Source of the DNA: an uncultured Gammaproteobacteria bacterium
GTDB taxonomy: Bacteria; Pseudomonadota; Gammaproteobacteria; Pseudomonadales; Pseudohongiellaceae
Assembly: GCA_903837345.1 (NCBI GenBank)
Contig: CAILUG010000021.1
Location: 1 to 41,958 of the forward strand
Reading direction: 5' to 3'
DNA: 41,958 bases
Under the pieces are notes generated by a model. It saw nothing but the letters and a program-made list of their open reading frames with translations, had not been told where the DNA came from and ran no database searches. Shown here piece after piece: positions 39,825 to 41,958 of the stretch (within the stretch, counting starts at the first letter, position 1; each line of letters opens with the position of its first letter). The position numbers and the translations under genes were made by a program.

Positions 39825-40871
39825 TCAGACCCGCAGACATTCGTTGCCGAGATAACCGCCGCCGCCACAGTACGTCGGATCCTGCAATTGCATCAGGATG
39901 CCGTCGGGATCAGTGAAATACAGTTCGGGAGTGCCGCCTTCGGCACCACCACGATTGGGCTGACGCAAACTGACATAGTGCATCAGCGGCCCCGCCTGGG
40001 CGCCATCAGGACGCGCAGTCAGTCCGTGTGCAGTCAGCTTGGCGAGCACATCGTCAACCTTGAATGCTTCCATGTTGAAGCAACCATGGTTGATGCTGGC
40101 TGGTGCTTTTTCCCCGCCGGCGAACGGGCCGGCATACATCACGAACTGCTTGCCATCACCAATACCGGTAACCTCCGAACCTGGCCCTTGATAGGCCTGC
40201 ACTTTCAATCCGAACACATCCTGGTAAAACTTGTTGGCAGCAACCCCGTCATTGACGAAGGCTGTGAAATGGCTGATCTGGGTCAGTTTGAACAAACCCG
40301 CAGGTGGAGTTTCGACTTTGTCACAGACTGAGCCCAACTTGCCGCTGCCACCGCAATAGGTACTGCCGCTCAACTGGATGATGAGTCCGCGTGCATCGGC
40401 AAAATACAGTTCAGGGGTCTCTGCCCGCATCCGCACCCACATCTTCATGGCATTGTCGAGCCCGGCAACACTGAGTGCCGGCGGCTGGATGGAGCTGAAG
40501 CCCACTGACTGCAGCGCTTTCTGCACAGCCTCGATATCGAAATTGGTTACCGAGTAACCGATGTGGGTGATCGCCGGCTTTTCACCTGTTTGCACAGCCC
40601 TGATCGCCATGAATGCCGGCCCCTCTGCCACCCGCATGCACACACGATCACCATAACGCGACTGCACCGGCATGCCGAACAGTTGCTGATAGAACGCTAC
40701 GCTGCGGGCAACATCGCTGACACGGATTTCAAAGGTGTTGATCTTGCTGATATGCAAGGCAGGACCGCTGGCTGCGAGCAAACTGCGGGTGAATGCCAGC
40801 GCCGGCAATGCAGCCAGCAACGCACGTCGGGAAATGCCGGAGTTGACCGGATTGTTGGTTGAAATGGCCAT
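39825..40871 (-). CDS. Exported tandem VOC (glyoxalase/bleomycin-resistance fold) protein with a Tat-like signal
   Basis: 348 aa. The N-terminus has SGISRRALLA (11-20) followed by a hydrophobic run, a twin-arginine-type signal. Two VOC modules follow, one from about 42 (HISKINTFEIRVSDVARSVAF) and one from about 205 (FKLTQISHFTAFVNDGVAAN). Each module ends in the same kind of motif, TYCGGxGxLGxxC (STYCGGSGKLGSVC and PTYCGGGGYLGNEC), with paired Cys. VOC modules usually bind a metal and act as dioxygenases, lyases or isomerases; His and Glu near the strand ends are present (THIGY, ELYFAD, ELYFTD). The substrate is unknown. AAGGAC precedes the ATG. It is divergent from the lectin-like gene. Confidence 0.78.
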   Translation of the reverse strand: MAISTNNPVNSGISRRALLAALPALAFTRSLLAASGPALHISKINTFEIRVSDVARSVAFYQQLFGMPVQSRYGDRVCMRVAEGPAFMAIRAVQTGEKPAITHIGYSVTNFDIEAVQKALQSVGFSSIQPPALSVAGLDNAMKMWVRMRAETPELYFADARGLIIQLSGSTYCGGSGKLGSVCDKVETPPAGLFKLTQISHFTAFVNDGVAANKFYQDVFGLKVQAYQGPGSEVTGIGDGKQFVMYAGPFAGGEKAPASINHGCFNMEAFKVDDVLAKLTAHGLTARPDGAQAGPLMHYVSLRQPNRGGAEGGTPELYFTDPDGILMQLQDPTYCGGGGYLGNECLRV

Positions 40872-41033
40872 GGTTGCGTCCTTTTGGTTATTGGCCGCAT
40901 GTTAGCCTCGGTCTGTGCACGGCGTCCAGTTGCGCTGTTGGCTTGACTTCAACCACGCTGCCGTGTGAGTTTCACGCAACTCCGGCAGCAATGTGGTAGC
41001 TGGGGCACTTTTCATCAAACATGGGGAACAGGC

Positions 41034-41717
41034 ATGAACAGACCAAACAAAAATTGCGCGCTGATGCTGCTGATATTATCTGGAACGGTACTGGCACAGG
41101 CTCCGGCGCAACCAGCGGCTGCTGGCGCTCCCGCACAACCGCCGCAAGACACATCCATGAGCTACTTCGTCACCAGTGTCGGACTTGGCAAAGGCGCCAA
41201 CCTTGGCGGACTGGCCGGTGCCGATGCCCATTGCAAGTCACTGGCGGAAGCAGCCGGTGTCAAAGGCAAAACCTGGCATGCATATCTGAGCACCACAGGT
41301 GCCGGCAGTGTGAATGCCAAGGACCGCATCGGCAAAGGTCCCTGGTACAACGCCAACGGTGTCTTGGTTGCCCGCAGCGTGGAACATCTGCATTACAGCA
41401 ATGTGCTGCTGACCAAAGAAACTTCAGTGACCGAGAAAAAAGGCATCGTCAATGGTGTTGGTGATACGCCCAACCAGCATGACATGCTGACCGGCAGCAA
41501 TCCTGACGGTACTGCTACCACAATGACCTGTAGCAACTGGACCAGTGACGCTGATACGCCGGATCTGAAAGCCATGCTGGGCCATCTGGACCGTAAAGGC
41601 GGCGGACCCATGGCAGAGTCGTGGAATTCAGCCCATTCCAGTCGCGGCTGCAGCCAGGATTCCTTGAAGGCTTCCGGTGGCAATGGATATTACTATTGCT
41701 TTGCTACTGGTGAATGA
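41034..41717 (+). CDS. Secreted endostatin/C-type-lectin-like domain protein
   Basis: 227 aa. A signal peptide (cut near VLA-QA) and an Ala-Pro-Gln linker (22-40) come before one domain starting SYFVTSVGLGKGANLGGL. The GADAHCKSLAEAAG...WHAYLST sequence and the end with SRGCSQDSLKASGG and YYYCFA are the pattern of the collagen XVIII endostatin-like / C-type-lectin-like fold seen in many secreted bacterial proteins. Four mature cysteines could make two disulfides. The ligand is unknown. GGGGAA is upstream of the ATG at 41034; a longer frame to 40965 is not used. Repeat element II starts 64 bp after its stop. Confidence 0.75.
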   Translation: MNRPNKNCALMLLILSGTVLAQAPAQPAAAGAPAQPPQDTSMSYFVTSVGLGKGANLGGLAGADAHCKSLAEAAGVKGKTWHAYLSTTGAGSVNAKDRIGKGPWYNANGVLVARSVEHLHYSNVLLTKETSVTEKKGIVNGVGDTPNQHDMLTGSNPDGTATTMTCSNWTSDADTPDLKAMLGHLDRKGGGPMAESWNSAHSSRGCSQDSLKASGGNGYYYCFATGE

Positions 41718-41781
41718 AAGCGATTGATATTGGAGTTCAGCCGCTGGCAGAGAACAGCGTTTTGCAACATTCAGAGCAGTC

Positions 41782-41885
41782 GGGCTTCTCCCTGAAGATT
41801 ACGGGGACACGCACAAGTACGTCCCTGTAGCTCCCTGCGGCCATCCATGGCCGCAGAGGTCCCCTCCATCTTCAGGGAGAAGCCC
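41782..41885. repeat. Element II, copy B, reverse orientation to copy A
   Basis: It has the same 18-bp arms (41782-41799 and 41868-41885) and the same inner stems as copy A at 27696-27799, reverse-complemented and equal in length (104 bp), with five differences. The central hairpin is a longer perfect palindrome here, CTGCGGCCAT/ATGGCCGCAG. About 25 bp before 41782 also match the flank after copy A. Confidence 0.9.
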
Positions 41886-41958
41886 TCTTCCGAAATACGC
41901 GCGTGTTCATTTCAACTGGAAGAATTACGCACTGACCCTGAGAGCCTTGGTCAGAGAG
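41886..41958. repeat. Flank of copy B matching the spacer and end of element I, cut by the window
   Basis: Read in reverse complement, the last 73 bases run CTGACCAAGGCTCTCA, then GTGCGTAATTC, then TGAAATGAA, then GGAAGAG. These match in the same order 27595-27695, which links element I to element II in copy A (CTGACCAAGACTCTCA and so on), with an internal gap of about 30 bases. The end of element I is therefore just entered at the right edge, and the rest should lie beyond the window. Confidence 0.7.

Overview
The window looks like chromosome of a free-living, probably marine or aquatic gammaproteobacterium with mid-50s GC content judged by eye. Evidence is the gene content: AlaA, PdxB, TusA, YheU, TtcA, BolA, RapA, DjlA, LigA, ZipA and SMC are all of gammaproteobacterial type. 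The smc-zipA-ligA order is that of Pseudomonas and its relatives, and the elongation factor G is the second (EF-G2) type seen in Shewanella and Vibrio. The genus cannot be named from the sequence. No tRNA, rRNA, CRISPR array or prophage was seen.

Layout. Positions 1-139 are the end of an IS3-family insertion sequence that has cut off the 5' part of a Slam-like TPR/outer-membrane barrel gene (140-1334). From 1.3 to 16.5 kb come housekeeping and metabolic genes: msrB; alaA; the operon ttcA-yheU-tusA-pdxB (sulfur transfer to tRNA, and PLP synthesis); an exported polysaccharide deacetylase facing a Bax-like glucosaminidase; bolA; ylqF-cobO; a class V aminotransferase divergent from a soluble phosphatidylserine-decarboxylase-like enzyme; an exported C13 (legumain/caspase-like) peptidase; EF-G2; and a GSTCD-type methyltransferase.

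From 16.5 to 21.5 kb on the minus strand lies a catabolic block: a PQQ-dependent dehydrogenase, both subunits of a type II hydroquinone 1,2-dioxygenase (pnpC, pnpD), and the 4-hydroxymuconic semialdehyde dehydrogenase (pnpE). Together PnpCD and PnpE would turn hydroquinone into maleylacetate. Maleylacetate reductase and a dedicated regulator are not in the window. A second aromatic gene, pobA (4-hydroxybenzoate to protocatechuate), lies at 36.4-37.6 kb, divergent from an alpha/beta hydrolase.

From 21.6 to 36.3 kb are rapA, an M16C (PreP-like) metalloprotease, and the cell-cycle operon smc-zipA-ligA-djlA. This ZipA is about twice the usual length because of a very acidic linker. From 38.6 kb to the end are exported proteins of poorly known role: a 104-aa protein with a TonB-box-like motif, an NTF2-like lipoprotein, a tandem VOC protein with a Tat-like signal, and an endostatin/lectin-like secreted protein.

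The most distinctive non-coding structure is a composite palindromic repeat. It consists of a 112-bp inverted repeat, a spacer, and a 104-bp multi-stem element at 27495-27820. It recurs in the opposite orientation at the right edge (41760-41958), where the window cuts it off. The two 104-bp copies differ at five positions by hand alignment. Several candidate operators and promoters were also found in divergent intergenic regions. I see no clear new defence system or similar multi-gene novelty. The repeat family and a few exported orphan proteins are the best leads.
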